NCBI RefSeq assembly: GCF_002043005.1
Contig: NZ_CP020330.1
Location: 3,614,001 to 3,678,000, forward strand
DNA from: Martelella mediterranea DSM 17316
GTDB lineage: Bacteria > Pseudomonadota > Alphaproteobacteria > Rhizobiales > Rhizobiaceae
Length of the DNA: 64,000 bases
Direction of reading: 5' to 3'
Below are positions 39,200 to 51,297 of the stretch, piece by piece. The first letter of the stretch is position 1. Each line of letters starts with the position of its first letter. Position numbers and translations under genes: made by a program. The notes under the pieces are model-generated. The model ran no database searches and had not been told where the DNA came from. It saw nothing but the letters and a program-made list of their open reading frames with translations.

Positions 39200-40164
39200 G
39201 TCCGCTCCAGTCCGTATTCGCTGGCAGTTTCAACAGAACGATGAAAGCGCAGATAGCGCAGATATTCGAGCGGGTCCTTCTTCACCACCAGCGCGCCCGC
39301 CGGCGTGTTCAACCAGTCGTAGAGCCGGGTGAGGAAGAACCGCAGCGCCGAGCCGCGGCACAGCAGCGGCAGCGCCTCGATCTCTTCTTTATCCAGGGGC
39401 CGCACGCTCTGATAGCCCTCGATCAGCGCCCGCGCTTTGGTGACGTTGAAGGCGCCGTCCTTCTCGAAGCACCAGGCATTGAGGCAGATCGACAGGTCAT
39501 AGGCGAGGAAGTCATTGCAGGCGAAATAGAAATCGATCACCCCGGAAAGCTTGTCGCCGATGAAGAACACATTGTCGGGAAACAGATCGGCGTGGATCAC
39601 GCCCTCGGGCAGGTCCACCGGCCAACGGTCCTCAAGGCTCGCGAGTTCCTCGGTAATCTCATTCTCCAGACCCTTCTGCACCTCATCGGCGCGGGCGGCG
39701 GATTTATCCCACAGATCGACCCAGCCCCTGAGCGCCAGCGCATTCTTGCGCGTGAGCTCGAAATCCTGGCCGGCGATATGCATGCGGGCGAGCGCCACGC
39801 CCAATTCCCGGCAATGGGTGGCGGCGGGTTTTCTGAGCCACATGCCTTCCAGAAACGAGATCAGCGCCGCCGGACGCCCGCACAGCCTGCCATAGGGCTC
39901 GCCGTCATCGCGGGCGAGCGGCAGCGGACAGGACAGGCCGCGATCGGCCAGATGCTGCATCAGCCCGAGATAGAACGGCAGATCGCCCTCATCCACGCGC
40001 TTTTCGTAGAGCGTCAGGATCAGCGGAAATTTCTCGGTATGAAGCAGGAAATTCGAATTCTCGACGCCTTCCGCGATGCCGCGATAGGACAGGAGTTCGC
40101 CAACGTCATAGGCTTTCAGAAACTGCCGGAGATCGTCTTCATTGATATCGGTATAGACGGCCAA
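39196..40164 (-). CDS. thrB: homoserine kinase (aminoglycoside-phosphotransferase fold)
   Basis: Phosphorylates homoserine for threonine synthesis; product used by ThrC. 322 residues of the proteobacterial ThrB type, with APH-fold catalytic loop [14 protein letters not shown] and metal motif [12 protein letters not shown]. The start is TTG. It sits between ispH (four-base gap) and rnhA (overlap), separate from thrC. Confidence 0.95.
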   Translation of the reverse strand: MAVYTDINEDDLRQFLKAYDVGELLSYRGIAEGVENSNFLLHTEKFPLILTLYEKRVDEGDLPFYLGLMQHLADRGLSCPLPLARDDGEPYGRLCGRPAALISFLEGMWLRKPAATHCRELGVALARMHIAGQDFELTRKNALALRGWVDLWDKSAARADEVQKGLENEITEELASLEDRWPVDLPEGVIHADLFPDNVFFIGDKLSGVIDFYFACNDFLAYDLSICLNAWCFEKDGAFNVTKARALIEGYQSVRPLDKEEIEALPLLCRGSALRFFLTRLYDWLNTPAGALVVKKDPLEYLRYLRFHRSVETASEYGLERT

Positions 40165-40168
40165 ATGC

Positions 40169-41164
40169 TTATCGTCCGTTGACGAAGGCCATGTCCTCGA
40201 CGGTCAGTTCGACATCGCGGAGCTGGCGGTTAACGAGGAAATGTTCGTTCTCGACCGTGGTTTCGGCAAGTTCGATCGTGGTGTCGAACCGCGCGCGAAA
40301 CGCCTCGATGATCTCGTTGACCACGACTTCCGGGGCGGACGCGCCGGCGGAAATGCCGAGCGTGCGAATCGGGCCGATGGCATCGAAGTCGAGTTCGGCG
40401 GCGCGCTGGACGAGGATCGCCTCCTTCGCCCCTGCCCGTTTCGCGACCTCGACCAGCCGCCGGGAATTGGACGAATTCGGCGCGCCGACGATGATGAACA
40501 GGTCGCAGCCGGGCGCTGCCGCCGACACCGATTCCTGGCGGTTGGTGGTGGCGTAGCAGATCGAATCGGCAGACGGCGCGGTGAGGTTCGGGAACCGCTC
40601 GCGAAGTTTGGCGATTACGTCCGCGGTATCCTGCACCGAGAGCGTGGTCTGGGTCACATAGCCGAGATTGTCCGGATCGGCGGGCTGGTAGCGCTCGGCA
40701 TCCTCCACCGTCTCCACCAGCGACACCGCGCCTTCGGGCAATTGCCCCATTGTGCCGATCACCTCCGGATGCCCGGCATGGCCGATCAGCACCACATGGC
40801 GGCCGAGCCGCTCATGGCGCATCGCCTGCTTGTGAACCTTGGAAACCAGCGGGCATGTGGCGTCGAGATAGAACAGGTTGCGGCTTTCGGCATCGGCCGG
40901 CACGGATTTCGGCACGCCATGGGCGGAAAACACCACCGGCTGCTCGCGGTGTTCGGCCGGTATCTCGTCGAGCTCCTCGACGAAAACCGCGCCCCGCGCC
41001 TCGAGCCCTTCCACGACATAGCGATTATGCACGATCTCGTGACGCACATAGACGGGCGCGCCGTAGCGCTTCAGCGCCAGCACGACGATCTGGATCGCCC
41101 GGTCGACGCCGGCGCAGAACCCGCGCGGGCCGCAGAGGCGAATGGTCAGTGGGGTCATGGTCAT
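40169..41164 (-). CDS. ispH: 4-hydroxy-3-methylbut-2-enyl diphosphate reductase
   Basis: Last step of the MEP isoprenoid pathway, a [4Fe-4S] enzyme. Cluster cysteines are seen in [24 protein letters not shown] and [10 protein letters not shown], with conserved [10 protein letters not shown] and [11 protein letters not shown]. The ATG at 41164 gives 331 residues; a longer frame reaches into the mug spacer. Its products feed heme A farnesylation by CtaB upstream in the same gene run. Confidence 0.96.
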   Translation of the reverse strand: MTMTPLTIRLCGPRGFCAGVDRAIQIVVLALKRYGAPVYVRHEIVHNRYVVEGLEARGAVFVEELDEIPAEHREQPVVFSAHGVPKSVPADAESRNLFYLDATCPLVSKVHKQAMRHERLGRHVVLIGHAGHPEVIGTMGQLPEGAVSLVETVEDAERYQPADPDNLGYVTQTTLSVQDTADVIAKLRERFPNLTAPSADSICYATTNRQESVSAAAPGCDLFIIVGAPNSSNSRRLVEVAKRAGAKEAILVQRAAELDFDAIGPIRTLGISAGASAPEVVVNEIIEAFRARFDTTIELAETTVENEHFLVNRQLRDVELTVEDMAFVNGR

Positions 41165-41169
41165 CTCGC

Positions 41170-41649
41170 TCAAATCATTCCGGGCAACTGATACCAATGA
41201 TGACGGTCCTTTGTCCAATGCCCGTTTGCGCCCGACGTGGATGGAAGCGCCGCAATAGCTATGCCATCGAGCGTACGCTGCTGCAGGCCGCAGCTTATCT
41301 TCTTGTCCCCGAAATAGATTCGCGCGCCGGTGAGGCTGGTGAACGCGATCAGCTTCGGGCGGAAATGCCGCATCTTTTCCTTGAAGGCGGCGATATCGAA
41401 GGCCGACAGGGTCAGCGCCTTGTCCATGCCGCTTTCGCTCTGGTTCAGATCGGTAAGGCCGATGCCGTAATCAAGGAGCTTGCGGAAATCCTTCGGCGAA
41501 ACCTGCTCCGGCGTCAGTCCGATCTCGTGAAGCGTGCGATAGAATTTGTTGGAGGGGTTGGCATAGAACGAGCCGGTGCGCGCCGAAATGTGCCCCTTGG
41601 CCGTGCCGCAGAACACGATATCGAGGCCCGGCGCCAGAAGATCAATCAT
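41170..41649 (-). CDS. mug: G/U mismatch-specific uracil-DNA glycosylase (Mug/TDG family)
   Basis: Removes uracil or damaged pyrimidines opposite guanine. 159 residues from the ATG at 41649. The active-site motif appears as [11 protein letters not shown], with the catalytic region [22 protein letters not shown] (split NPSNxFW-like motif) and the late [10 protein letters not shown] strand; [10 protein letters not shown] provides the intercalation loop. It starts inside the last codons of surf1 (eight-base overlap) and is followed by ispH. Confidence 0.92.
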   Translation of the reverse strand: MIDLLAPGLDIVFCGTAKGHISARTGSFYANPSNKFYRTLHEIGLTPEQVSPKDFRKLLDYGIGLTDLNQSESGMDKALTLSAFDIAAFKEKMRHFRPKLIAFTSLTGARIYFGDKKISCGLQQRTLDGIAIAALPSTSGANGHWTKDRHHWYQLPGMI

Positions 41650-42376
41650 TCTTCCGTCGCCCGCGCCATGCAAGCAGGCCGACGATGACCGCAAGCGTCG
41701 CCGCAAGCCCGTACCAGGTGATCGCATATTGCAGGTGGTCGTTCGGAAACGAAATCCGGGTCACGCCGCCGACGGGCAAGCCGCCCGGATTGGGGGCGTC
41801 ATCGGCATCGACGAAAAAGGGCATGACCTCATCGGCCGAAAGCCCGGTCGATTGCGCCATCGCGTCGATATCCTTCCAGTAGAAGATGTTCTGCGCGATA
41901 TCGTTCTCGGGCACCGCAAACGAGGGTTTTTCGTCGAGCCGGTCGCGGGCAAGGCCGGTCACGGTGACCGTGCCGGTCACCTGCCCTTCCTGTCGGGTCG
42001 CGGTATCTTTCATGTCGAACGGCACGAAGCCGCGATTGACGAAGATCGCGCGGCCATCGGCCAGCCTGAGCGGCGTATAGACGTAATAGCCGGACTGGCC
42101 CTGATAGGTCGCGAAGAAATGCCGCTCGCGGTCATGCTCGAACCGGCCGGTCACCACTATCGGCCGGTATTCGATTTCGCTCCTCGGCAGCGCCTCGGCC
42201 TCGGCGAGCGTGATCGGCGGCGCCTGCAACTGCTGTTCGACGGAGGCGAGCAGAGCTTCCTTCCAGTGCAGCCGGCGCACCTGCCAGTTGCCGAGCGAGA
42301 TCAGGGTCACGAAGGCGAGCGCGGCAAGCACCAGCCCCACCACCTGCACAAGCGACTTCCTTTTAGGCATGGTCAT
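41642..42376 (-). CDS. SURF1-family cytochrome oxidase assembly protein
   Basis: Needed for heme A insertion into oxidase subunit I. 244 residues with two membrane helices at the ends (about 10-30 and 215-236). The internal SURF1 marks are LGNWQVRRLHWKEAL and a YRPIVVTGRFEH strand, with VNRGFVPFD in the middle and HLQYAITWYGLA at the C-terminus. Its start overlaps the DUF983 stop and its end overlaps mug. Confidence 0.94.
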   Translation of the reverse strand: MTMPKRKSLVQVVGLVLAALAFVTLISLGNWQVRRLHWKEALLASVEQQLQAPPITLAEAEALPRSEIEYRPIVVTGRFEHDRERHFFATYQGQSGYYVYTPLRLADGRAIFVNRGFVPFDMKDTATRQEGQVTGTVTVTGLARDRLDEKPSFAVPENDIAQNIFYWKDIDAMAQSTGLSADEVMPFFVDADDAPNPGGLPVGGVTRISFPNDHLQYAITWYGLAATLAVIVGLLAWRGRRKND

Positions 42377-42749
42377 CGCGCTTGATCACGCCCTCGGCGG
42401 CGCTGTGGCGATACTGCAAAACAATCAGCACACCCTTGAAGGCGCGCAGCGCGGCAAGCGACAGCGCGATCGCGAGCGGCACCCAGATGACGATATGGAC
42501 CCAGAACGGCGGGGAATAGTAAATCTCGCTCCACAGCACCAGACCGATCACCAGGAAACCGACGGCCAGCATCACGAAGATCGCCGGCCCGTCGCCCGAA
42601 TCGGCGAAACTGTAGCTCAGGCCGCAGTTTTCGCACTCCGGCTTCACGGCCAGAAAGCCATCGAAAAGCCGGCCCTTGCCGCAGCGCGGGCAGCGGCCCT
42701 TGAGACCGGAAAGGATGAGCGGGGCGAGCGGATTTTGGTCTGCGGGCAT
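42363..42749 (-). CDS. DUF983 protein, first copy (oxidase cluster)
   Basis: 128 residues. An N-terminal zinc ribbon (CPRCGKGRLFDG, then CENCGLSYSF) is followed by two membrane helices (about 55-75 and 78-102). DUF983 genes are regularly found beside ctaE and surf1 in alphaproteobacteria, implying a role in oxidase maturation, though the function is not established. Overlaps the surf1 start by 14 bases. Confidence 0.9.
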   Translation of the reverse strand: MPADQNPLAPLILSGLKGRCPRCGKGRLFDGFLAVKPECENCGLSYSFADSGDGPAIFVMLAVGFLVIGLVLWSEIYYSPPFWVHIVIWVPLAIALSLAALRAFKGVLIVLQYRHSAAEGVIKRDDHA

Positions 42750-42786
42750 GAACCTGAAAGCCTTCCTGAAGCCGGAAGGCGCCTCT

Positions 42787-43068
42787 TCACTTGATGACGT
42801 CTTGCCAGTCGTCGTGGTTGCGCACGCTCATCGCCCTGAAGAACGGGCAGAGCGGAATGATCTTCCAGCCGCCCCTGCGTGCTTCCTCGACGGCATGTTC
42901 GGCAAGCACCTGGCCAACGCCCTTGCCGCGCAACGCATCCGGCACGCCGGTATGATCGATGATGATCAAGCGGTCGGAACTGCGGGAATAGGTCATTTCG
43001 GCCTCGTGGCCGTCGACGACCGTGTAATAGCGGCCGCCCGATGCGGTCTTTTCTTCCTGTATGGCCAT
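42787..43068 (-). CDS. small GNAT-like acetyltransferase domain protein
   Basis: 93 residues of the YjdJ-type mini-GNAT family: MTYSRSSDRLIIIDHTGVPD, the acetyl-CoA loop RGKGVGQVLAEHAVEEAR and a KIIPLCPFF strand. The substrate is unknown. It is encoded within the oxidase cluster with AAAGG upstream. Confidence 0.88.
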   Translation of the reverse strand: MAIQEEKTASGGRYYTVVDGHEAEMTYSRSSDRLIIIDHTGVPDALRGKGVGQVLAEHAVEEARRGGWKIIPLCPFFRAMSVRNHDDWQDVIK

Positions 43069-43091
43069 GATGCGCCTTTCCCAAAAGCCGA

Positions 43092-43113
43092 CCGCCGCCT
43101 CGATGGGCGGCGG
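43092..43113 (-). terminator. GC-rich hairpin after ctaE
   Basis: CCGCCGCC (43092-43099) pairs with GGCGGCGG (43106-43113). No T tract follows on the minus strand, so it may reduce rather than end read-through into the GNAT and surf1 genes. Confidence 0.45.
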
Positions 43114-43128
43114 AGGGTTGTTTCAAAT

Positions 43129-44013
43129 TCAGTGGCCGGTTTCGGCCAACGGCGCGCCCCATCCGCCCCAGATATAGATGGTGAAGAACAGGAACAGCCA
43201 GACAACGTCGACGAAGTGCCAGTACCATGCGGCGGCTTCGAGGCCGAAATGACGCTCCGCCGTAAACGATCCCCGCGCCGCGCGAATCAGGCAGACGATC
43301 AGGAAGATCGTGCCGACGATCACGTGGAAGCCGTGGAAACCGGTCGCCATGAAGAAGGTGGCGCCATAAATGGAGTTTTTGAAGGCAAACGGCGCCTCGT
43401 AATACTCGTAGGCCTGAACGCCGGTAAACAGCAGGCCGAGCAACACGGTAAGCGTCAGGCCCTGGAGCAATCCGCGGCGATCGCCGTGGATCAGGGCGTG
43501 ATGCGCCCAGGTCAGCGTGGTGCCGGAGAGCAGCAGGATGATCGTGTTGTAGAGCGGGAAATGCCAGGGATCGACGACGGCAATGCCTTCCGGCGGCCAT
43601 GTTCCGCCGGTCGCTTCCACGCGCGCCGCCTGGATCGCCTCGCCGGTAAACAGGCTGGCGTCGAAGAACGCCCAGAACCACGCCACGAAGAACATCACTT
43701 CCGAGGCGATGAACATGATCATGCCGTAGCGCAGATGCAGCGAGACGACCGGCGTATGATGCCCCTCGCGCCCTTCCTTGATCGTGTCCGACCACCATCC
43801 GAACATCACATAGATGATGACCGCGAAACCGATCAGCAGCAGCCAGGGCTGGGCCAGATTGAGGCCGAGAATATTGAACGAACCACCGCTGAGATAGCGC
43901 ATGTAGCCGACGCCGCCGAAGCACAGCAGGAAAGTGCCGATGGCGGCGACCAGCGGCCAGGGGCTTGGGTCGATGATATGATAATCGTGGTTCTTGTGAT
44001 GCGCGTCTGCCAT
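43129..44013 (-). CDS. ctaE: cytochrome c oxidase subunit III
   Basis: Core subunit of aa3 oxidase, stabilises proton uptake. 294 residues with seven membrane helices. Diagnostic stretches are YHIIDPSPWPLV at the N-terminus, EVMFFVAWFWAFF, TGVQAYEYYEAPF, GFHGFHVIVGTIFL and AAAWYWHFVDVVWLFLF at the end. Confidence 0.97.
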   Translation of the reverse strand: MADAHHKNHDYHIIDPSPWPLVAAIGTFLLCFGGVGYMRYLSGGSFNILGLNLAQPWLLLIGFAVIIYVMFGWWSDTIKEGREGHHTPVVSLHLRYGMIMFIASEVMFFVAWFWAFFDASLFTGEAIQAARVEATGGTWPPEGIAVVDPWHFPLYNTIILLLSGTTLTWAHHALIHGDRRGLLQGLTLTVLLGLLFTGVQAYEYYEAPFAFKNSIYGATFFMATGFHGFHVIVGTIFLIVCLIRAARGSFTAERHFGLEAAAWYWHFVDVVWLFLFFTIYIWGGWGAPLAETGH

Positions 44014-44198
44014 TCCTGGTCCCCGTTTCCTCTCTCCCTGAAAACCGCGCCCCGCGTCGGGCGCCGCCTCAGTAAACTAGCATCTACACCGTTTCCGGTC
44101 TTTGGCAAATCGCCCGCTGCTTTATCAGCATTTGGTCCGAGTTTGCCGTTTTAATCAATCCCCGCGAACGATAATCCGCGAGCGGTGGTGGTGCTCCT

Positions 44199-44783
44199 TC
44201 AGGAGCTGCCGTCCGAGCCTGCGGCAGACGCCTTCGCGGCGACCGGCTTCTCGTGTTCGAAGAACGTATAGGACAGCGTCAGAACCCTGATATCCTTGGT
44301 CTCTTCCGCATCGACGATCGCCGGATCGACGAAGAAGACGACCGGCATCTCCAGCGTCTCGCCCGGCTGCAGCACGGTCTCGGTGAAACAGAAGCACTCC
44401 ACCTTGTTGAAATAGGCCCCGGCCTGAAGCGGCGTGACGTTGAAGATCGCCTGTCCGAGTATAGGTTCGCTGCTCTTGTTGCGGGCGGTGAACAGAACCT
44501 TCACCGTCTCGCCGATCCTGGGTGACACCGACTTCTGCTCCGGCTTGAACTCCCAGTCCAGCCCGGGCGCGACATTGGCGTCGAAGGTCACCTTGATCGA
44601 CTTGTCGAGCACCACGTTGGAATACTGCTCGACCCGCTGGGCCGTGCCGTTATAGCCGGTGACCTGACAGAATATGCGGTAGAGCGGCACGGCGGCAAAG
44701 CTCATCGCGGTCATGCCGAACACGAAAACAAGGCACATCAGGACGATGGCGCCATTATTGCGTTTGCCGCTCGCTTCCGTCAT
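44199..44783 (-). CDS. ctaG: cytochrome c oxidase assembly protein CtaG (Cox11)
   Basis: Delivers copper to the CuB site of subunit I. 194 residues: one N-terminal membrane helix (about 12-32) and a periplasmic immunoglobulin-like domain with the copper motif VECFCFTE (CxCF). GAGGAGG precedes the ATG. Follows the CoxF-like peptide gene by nine bases. Confidence 0.96.
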   Translation of the reverse strand: MTEASGKRNNGAIVLMCLVFVFGMTAMSFAAVPLYRIFCQVTGYNGTAQRVEQYSNVVLDKSIKVTFDANVAPGLDWEFKPEQKSVSPRIGETVKVLFTARNKSSEPILGQAIFNVTPLQAGAYFNKVECFCFTETVLQPGETLEMPVVFFVDPAIVDAEETKDIRVLTLSYTFFEHEKPVAAKASAAGSDGSS

Positions 44784-44792
44784 CTCGCCTCC

Positions 44793-44927
44793 TCAGGCCG
44801 CGCCGAACTTGACCATGGTGATGATGTAAAACAGCACCACGAGGCCGAACAGGACGAAGCCGAGCGCGATATTGCGCGCGCGCCGGGCCCGCTTCTGCTT
44901 GTCGGTCAATTTCACTGTCTCGATCAT
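44793..44927 (-). CDS. 44-residue CoxF-like membrane peptide
   Basis: Reads MIETVKLTDKQKRARRARN followed by one membrane helix (about 19-39, IALGFVLFGLVVLFYIITM) and VKFGAA. The basic cytosolic end and single helix match the small CoxF-type proteins that sit between ctaB and ctaG in many alphaproteobacteria. Four bases separate it from the ctaB stop. Probably an accessory or assembly peptide of the oxidase; it is easily missed in annotation. Confidence 0.85.
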   Translation of the reverse strand: MIETVKLTDKQKRARRARNIALGFVLFGLVVLFYIITMVKFGAA

Positions 44928-44931
44928 GGCC

Positions 44932-45858
44932 TCACCCGAACACAAGCATGGCCGCGCGATCGACGATCAGGCCGGCGAAGATCGCGGCCAGATAGAAGAT
45001 CGAGAAGGTGAACATCTTCTTCGCCGGGACCATCTTCTGGTCGCCCTCGGCCATCGCCCGCACCTTCAGCGACTGATAGACGAAGTAGCCCCCGAGCCCG
45101 GCCGCGAACACCGCGTAGAACGGGCTTGCAAGCCCGGTCAGCGCCGGCGCGACGCCGGCGATCGCGGTCAACACCGCATAGACGACCATCTGATTCTTGG
45201 TCGACTTTTCGCCGGCCACGTTCGGCATCATCGGGATGCCGACATCGTCGTAATCGCGCATCTTGAAGAGCGCCAACGCCCAGAAATGCGGCGGCGTCCA
45301 CAGGAAGGTGATCGAAAACAGGATGATGCTGTCGAGCGATACCGAGCCGGTCACCGCCGCCCAGCCGACCATGGGCGGGAAAGCGCCGGCCGCGCCGCCG
45401 ATGACGATGTTCTGCGGCGTCGCCCGCTTCAGCCACATCGTGTAGAACACGGCGTAATAGAAGATCGTGAACGCCAGAAAACCGGCAGCGAACCAGTTGA
45501 CCGCAAGGCCGAGCGTCGCCACCGAAAAGCAGGCGAGCGCAATGCCAAAGGCGAGCGCCTCCTCGCGGCCGATCCGGCCCGCCGGGATCGGCCTGTTTGC
45601 GGTGCGCGACATCACCGCATCGATATCGGCGTCATACCACATGTTGAGCGCGCCGGCCGCGCCGGCGCCGATGGCGATGCACAGGATCGCGATCGCCCCC
45701 ATGACCGGATTGATCGATCCCGGCGCCAGGAACAGGCCGGCAAAGGCGGTAAACACCACCAGCGACATCACCCGCGGCTTCAGCAGCGCGAAATAATCCC
45801 GCCCGGTTGCTTCCGAAAGCACGAGATCGTCGCCGAGGTCGTTGTCGATTACTGTCAT
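44932..45858 (-). CDS. ctaB: protoheme IX farnesyltransferase (heme O synthase)
   Basis: Membrane UbiA-family enzyme that adds farnesyl to heme b, giving heme O for heme A. 308 residues, about eight membrane helices. Motifs are [15 protein letters not shown] (first Asp-rich) and [15 protein letters not shown] (second), flanking [13 protein letters not shown]. Lies between ctaD and the CoxF-like gene. Confidence 0.97.
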   Translation of the reverse strand: MTVIDNDLGDDLVLSEATGRDYFALLKPRVMSLVVFTAFAGLFLAPGSINPVMGAIAILCIAIGAGAAGALNMWYDADIDAVMSRTANRPIPAGRIGREEALAFGIALACFSVATLGLAVNWFAAGFLAFTIFYYAVFYTMWLKRATPQNIVIGGAAGAFPPMVGWAAVTGSVSLDSIILFSITFLWTPPHFWALALFKMRDYDDVGIPMMPNVAGEKSTKNQMVVYAVLTAIAGVAPALTGLASPFYAVFAAGLGGYFVYQSLKVRAMAEGDQKMVPAKKMFTFSIFYLAAIFAGLIVDRAAMLVFG

Positions 45859-45930
45859 TGTCAGCTCTCATTTCAAACAAGACCGCGCGCCATTTGGCGG
45901 CGCGCGAGCTTTGTTGTTTGTCGCATCGCC

Positions 45931-48484
<2,554 letters not shown>

Positions 48485-48846
48485 CACGTTGAATTCTCCC
48501 ACCATCGTTTGACCTCGGTCAAACCGGATCCTGTTCGTTTGCGCCAGAAGTACCAAAACCGCCCGCGGCGCGATAGCGCCATGATAGCATCCCGAGACGC
48601 CGACGCACCCCTTGGCCGGCGAACAGGCGACTTCATCGACCGGTTTTTCTCCCTCAGTCACAATTATGCCATAGCATTTGCCAATTTGAAGCGTCAAATT
48701 GTCTCATGCGGCACGCGCACCCTCTGATATTTCGCCGCGCTTTCCCAGGTCAAGTCCTTCTTCAGCCGTTGAAAATTTCTTTTGAACGCGGCACAAAGCC
48801 CGGTATCGGAAAAGAAATATACCAAATCACCCGAGGAGCCCGCGCC
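48485..48846. promoter_or_regulatory. ctaC / ialB divergent promoter region
   Basis: 362 bases without a gene, between divergent starts. A T-rich and A-rich patch (48655-48695) and CGAGGAG at 48829-48835 before ialB are visible. No dyad convincing enough to name is seen. Confidence 0.45.
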
Positions 48847-49473
48847 ATGCCCGTATTTCCCGCAGATCATGCGCTTCGAAGGATCGGCGCGCTGAGCCTC
48901 GCCTGCCTGCTGTTTTCCGCGGCCCTGCCCGCTTTCGCCCAGGAGGCCGCGGACGACAGCGTCGGGGAAACATCTGAGGAAGCCGCAACGCCCGCCGCCG
49001 AACCCGCCCCGCAGCCGGTGCCACCCGCGCCGCCGGCCGACAACAGCGTGGTCAGAGAGAATCACGGCGCATGGTCGATGGTCTGCGATCAGCCGCCGGG
49101 CTCCAGCGTCGAGCAATGCGCGCTGATGCAGAACGTGATCGCCGACGACCGCCCGGAAATCGGCCTTTCGATCGCGGTGCTGAAGACCGCCGACCGCGAG
49201 GCGAAATTGCTGCGCGTTCTGACCCCGCTCGGCGTTTTCCTGCCCGAAGGCATGAACCTGTTCGTCGACAACGTCGATATCGGCAAGGCCTATTTCTCGC
49301 GCTGCTATCTCGACGGCTGTTATGTCGAGGTCGATATCGACGACGACCTGATGCGGATATTGCGCGCCGGAACCCAGGCGGTGTTCACCCTCAACTTCTC
49401 GGTCGATCAGAACTCGATCGGCATTCCGGTCGACCTCTCGGGTTTTGCCGAGGGCTATGACGCCCTGCCCTGA
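48847..49473 (+). CDS. IalB-family exported protein
   Basis: 208 residues from the ATG at 48847. Signal peptide (SLACLLFSAALPAFAQ), then a Glu/Pro/Ala-rich linker (about 30-62), then the invasion-associated locus B domain: HGAWSMVCDQPPGSSVEQCALMQ with two cysteines, and FSRCYLDGCYVEVDID with two more, likely two disulfides. The family is named from Bartonella, but members are widespread in free-living rhizobia and are envelope proteins of unclear function. Confidence 0.9.
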   Translation: MPVFPADHALRRIGALSLACLLFSAALPAFAQEAADDSVGETSEEAATPAAEPAPQPVPPAPPADNSVVRENHGAWSMVCDQPPGSSVEQCALMQNVIADDRPEIGLSIAVLKTADREAKLLRVLTPLGVFLPEGMNLFVDNVDIGKAYFSRCYLDGCYVEVDIDDDLMRILRAGTQAVFTLNFSVDQNSIGIPVDLSGFAEGYDALP

Positions 49474-49496
49474 TATCGCGGGACGATCGTTCCTAT

Positions 49497-50951
49497 ATGG
49501 GACGCATGACGGATAAAAAGACGGAAACGACCATGACAGACCGCGACCTCCTCAGCCATTTCGATGCCGATGAAGCGACGATCCGCGGCATTGTCGAAGA
49601 CACGCTGCACGGCGCCGACGACGGCGAGCTCTATGTCGAATATTCACAGAGCGAATCGCTGTCCTTCGACGATGGCAGGCTGAAGGGCGGCGCGTTCAAC
49701 ACCGGCCACGGCTTCGGCCTCAGGGCGGTGGCGGGCGACGCCAGCGGCTTTGCCCATGCCGGCGAATTGTCGCTCGGCGCGCTGAAGCGGGCCGCGGCCA
49801 CCGCCAAGGCCGTAAACCACGGTTATGACGGCACCTATGCCGAACCGCCGCGCGGGACCAATACCCGGCTTTATTCCGAGGACAACCCGATCGGCGCGCC
49901 GTCATTCGAAGAAAAAATCACGATGCTCGGCGAAATCGACGCCTATCTACGCGAACGCGATCCGCGCGTGCGTCAGGTCTCCGCCTCGCTCGCCGCCAGC
50001 CACCAGATCGTCGAAATCCTGCGCGCCGATGGCTATCGCGTCGGCGATGTGCGGCCGATGACGCGGCTCAACATCTCAGTGGTCGTCGGCGACGGCGACC
50101 GGCAGGAGACCGGCTCTTTCGGCATTGGCGGAAGGCAGAGCTTCGCCGACCTTTTCGCGCGTCAGGACTGGCAGTCGGGCGCGGAAGAAGCGCTGCGCAA
50201 GGCCTTCGTCAATCTCGAGGCGATCGACGCGCCGGCCGGCACGATGGACGCCGTGCTCGGCAATGGCTGGCCGGGCGTGATGATCCACGAAGCCGTCGGC
50301 CACGGGCTCGAGGGCGATTTCAACCGCAAGGGGCTTTCCGCCTTTTCCGGCCTTGTCGGCCAGATGGTCGCCGCCCCTGGCGTCACCATCGTCGATGACG
50401 GCACGATCGAGAACCGCCGCGGCTCGATCTCGATCGACGACGAGGGCACGCCGTCCGCCTATAATGTGCTGATCGAGAACGGCCGGCTGACTGGATATAT
50501 GCAGGACCGCATGAACGCCCGGCTGATGGGCGTGGCGCCCACCGGCAATGGCCGCCGCCAGTCCTATTCCGACCTGCCAATGCCGCGCATGACCAACACT
50601 TACATGCTGGCCGGCGACAAGACCAAGGAAGAGATCATTGCCTCGGTCAAGAAGGGCATTTACGCCGTCACCTTCGGCGGCGGCCAGGTGGATATCACCT
50701 CCGGCCAGTTCGTGTTCGACTGCACCGAGGCCTATCTGATCGAAAACGGAAAGATCGGCGCGCCGATCAAGGGCGCAACGCTGATCGGCAACGGCCCGGA
50801 CGCGATGAAGCGCGTCTCGATGGTCGGCAACGATCTCGCGCTCGACAACGGCATCGGCAATTGCGGCAAGGCCGGGCAATGGGTTCCGGTCGGCGTCGGC
50901 CAGCCGCATCTGAGGCTGGATCAGATCACCGTCGGCGGCACGCAGGCGTGA
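49497..50951 (+). CDS. tldD: TldD metallopeptidase subunit
   Basis: With TldE (PmbA) forms a peptidase that cleaves unfolded peptides and matures some modified peptides. About 480 residues. The zinc motif HEAVGHGLEGDF (HExxxH) is near 262-273, with the third ligand in the later FDCTEAYLI region. GFGLRAVAGDASGFAHA is the N-terminal family mark. Start choices at 49497, 49506 and 49533 cannot be separated. No tldE is in the window. Confidence 0.95.
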   Translation: MGRMTDKKTETTMTDRDLLSHFDADEATIRGIVEDTLHGADDGELYVEYSQSESLSFDDGRLKGGAFNTGHGFGLRAVAGDASGFAHAGELSLGALKRAAATAKAVNHGYDGTYAEPPRGTNTRLYSEDNPIGAPSFEEKITMLGEIDAYLRERDPRVRQVSASLAASHQIVEILRADGYRVGDVRPMTRLNISVVVGDGDRQETGSFGIGGRQSFADLFARQDWQSGAEEALRKAFVNLEAIDAPAGTMDAVLGNGWPGVMIHEAVGHGLEGDFNRKGLSAFSGLVGQMVAAPGVTIVDDGTIENRRGSISIDDEGTPSAYNVLIENGRLTGYMQDRMNARLMGVAPTGNGRRQSYSDLPMPRMTNTYMLAGDKTKEEIIASVKKGIYAVTFGGGQVDITSGQFVFDCTEAYLIENGKIGAPIKGATLIGNGPDAMKRVSMVGNDLALDNGIGNCGKAGQWVPVGVGQPHLRLDQITVGGTQA

Positions 50952-51250
50952 CCATCGAATACGAATTCCGGCGGCGAATAGACGACGTGGTCTACCGTTT
51001 CGCGCCTGACGGATTTGTAAACGGCTTCCCCGCCTGGAAACGCGTCGACCTCGATATCCGGCTCATCCGGCACACCGAGAAGGGCTGGTGTACGGTCGAC
51101 AGTGCAGGCACGATCAACGGCCGCCCGTGGAATGTGGAACCTGAGGAACAGGGCGCGACCCCTTTCGAGGGCGAGTGGGTCAGCAAGAAGAACGACAAAT
51201 CCTACGTATACGATCTCGTGAAACTGACAGACGGAAGCGCCGCCTTTTGA
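50948..51250 (+). CDS. 100-residue conserved hypothetical coupled to tldD
   Basis: Starts with a GTG inside the tldD stop (GTGA). Beta-rich and charged: IEYEFRRRIDDVVYRFAPDG, WKRVDLDIRLIRHTEKGWCTVD, and a C-terminal YVYDLVKLTDGS. No signal peptide or membrane helix. No family recognised; a one-domain cytosolic protein likely co-translated with TldD. Confidence 0.75.
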   Translation: MTIEYEFRRRIDDVVYRFAPDGFVNGFPAWKRVDLDIRLIRHTEKGWCTVDSAGTINGRPWNVEPEEQGATPFEGEWVSKKNDKSYVYDLVKLTDGSAAF

Positions 51251-51297
51251 AGGCACGGCTTAGCGGATTGTTTACGCCTTTCGGGCTCAATGGGCCC

